Shown here: positions 5,310 to 5,825 of the stretch, in pieces
How the letters are laid out: each line of letters opens with the position of its first letter
How positions within the stretch are numbered: position 1 is the first letter of the stretch
DNA from: Ruminococcaceae bacterium UBA4958
GTDB lineage: Bacteria > Bacillota > Clostridia > Oscillospirales > Acutalibacteraceae
Length of the DNA: 5,825 bases
Assembly: GCA_002397355.1 (NCBI GenBank)
Contig: DHAI01000110.1
Location: 1 to 5,825, forward strand
Reading direction: 5' to 3'
Program-made: the position numbers and the translations under genes
The notes under the pieces: generated by a model
Told to the model about the DNA's origin: nothing
The model's input: the letters and a program-made list of their open reading frames with translations, nothing else
Databases searched by the model: none

Positions 5310-5825
5310 ATGAGCAGACATATTCTGCGCAGAACCATCTCGGCTACTCTGGCGACCGCATTGCTTGTCGTTACAATGGGCGCCTGCAACGGGCCGGCAA
5401 GCCCGACGAAGAACCAGACCGGCGCTTCGAACGCTTCAACGAACACTTCGGCAAGCACCGGCAACGGGGAAATGACCGAAGTCGGGACGCCGCGCTCCGA
5501 AACGCTGATCGTCGAAACCCAAACGCCGACCGATGTCCCCGGGCAGTTCAATTCTTACATGCAGGGCACGCAGATGGGGTTCGGCATCCACCAGCTCATG
5601 ACGGCGACGCTGTGGGAAATGGACACGACGAAAGGCGAGCAGTTCGGCGAGGTCGCGGACGGCATGCCCGTCTCCAATAAGGACTTTACGGAGCATACCG
5701 TGAAGATCCGCAAGGGGATCAAATGGTCGGACGGCGTGGATCTTACCGCGGACGACGTCGTGTTCACCTTCAACATGATCATGAACAACAAGGGGATTGC
5801 CACGAGCGACTACTACAAGAGCGTT
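5310..5825 (+). CDS. ABC transporter substrate-binding lipoprotein, family 5, partial (N-terminal 172 aa)
   Basis: Extracytoplasmic binding lipoprotein that would deliver a ligand to an ABC importer; the gene runs off the right window edge. ATG at 5310 follows GGGGAGG (5296-5302) by 7 nt. The N-terminus has a basic start (MSRHILRR), a hydrophobic stretch (about 9-24) and a lipobox ending MGAC, with C26 as the lipidated cysteine. A Ser/Thr/Asn/Gly-rich linker follows (about 27-60), as in many Gram-positive lipoproteins. The mature domain has the family 5 (SBP_bac_5) pattern: an ETL.VE strand (64-69), then VKIRKGIKWSDG (131-142) and LTADDVVFTFNMIM (145-158). Family members bind peptides, nickel or, in some bacteria, oligosaccharides; the ligand cannot be told from this part. 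Permease and ATPase genes are expected downstream but lie outside the window. The gene has a long structured upstream region, and which promoter drives it is uncertain. Confidence 0.93.
   Translation, partial: MSRHILRRTISATLATALLVVTMGACNGPASPTKNQTGASNASTNTSASTGNGEMTEVGTPRSETLIVETQTPTDVPGQFNSYMQGTQMGFGIHQLMTATLWEMDTTKGEQFGEVADGMPVSNKDFTEHTVKIRKGIKWSDGVDLTADDVVFTFNMIMNNKGIATSDYYKSV

Noticed and set aside
4988..5321. Minus-strand frames upstream of the lipoprotein gene (4988-5170 and 5085-5321)
   Set aside because: There is no ribosome binding site or recognisable domain, and they overlap repeats, hairpins and the lipoprotein start. The repeated peptide in the first only reflects the DNA direct repeats.

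Overview
The window looks like chromosomal DNA from a moderately GC-rich member of the Bacillota, probably a clostridial lineage. The main evidence is a T-box riboswitch in front of thrS, purine-rich Shine-Dalgarno sites, sigma-A type promoters and a Gram-positive style family 5 solute-binding lipoprotein. No mobile element, CRISPR array, tRNA or rRNA was seen. Exact taxonomy cannot be read from the sequence.

Layout. (1) Positions 1-2045, minus strand: a large glycosidase-like gene that is open at the left window edge. It has its own near-consensus promoter (2198-2226), a leader of about 145 nt and a good ribosome binding site. (2) 2262-2305: a strong intrinsic terminator that ends thrS. (3) 2321-4240, minus strand: a complete threonyl-tRNA synthetase gene. 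(4) 4281-4575, minus strand: its regulatory region, with a consensus extended -10 promoter, a T-box leader with a threonine (ACC) specifier, the T-box core and a leader terminator. (5) About 4576-5309: a gene-free stretch of more than 700 bp. It holds a divergent plus-strand promoter with an A/T-rich upstream element, a roughly 255-nt structured transcript ending in an intrinsic terminator, two abutting palindromes, a pair of 20-bp direct repeats, a weak second promoter and a nested hairpin just before the next gene. (6) 5310-5825, plus strand: the 5' part of an ABC transporter substrate-binding lipoprotein gene, open at the right edge.

How the parts may work together. thrS is a housekeeping gene induced by uncharged tRNA-Thr through its T-box. 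It is insulated by its own promoter and terminator, so the glycosidase downstream is probably regulated separately. The lipoprotein gene has an unusually long, structured upstream region. The best candidate for something undescribed here is the terminated plus-strand RNA (about 4701-4956), together with the repeat and hairpin block at 5120-5284. A link between the importer and the cytoplasmic glycosidase (import of an oligosaccharide, then hydrolysis) is possible but is inference only.
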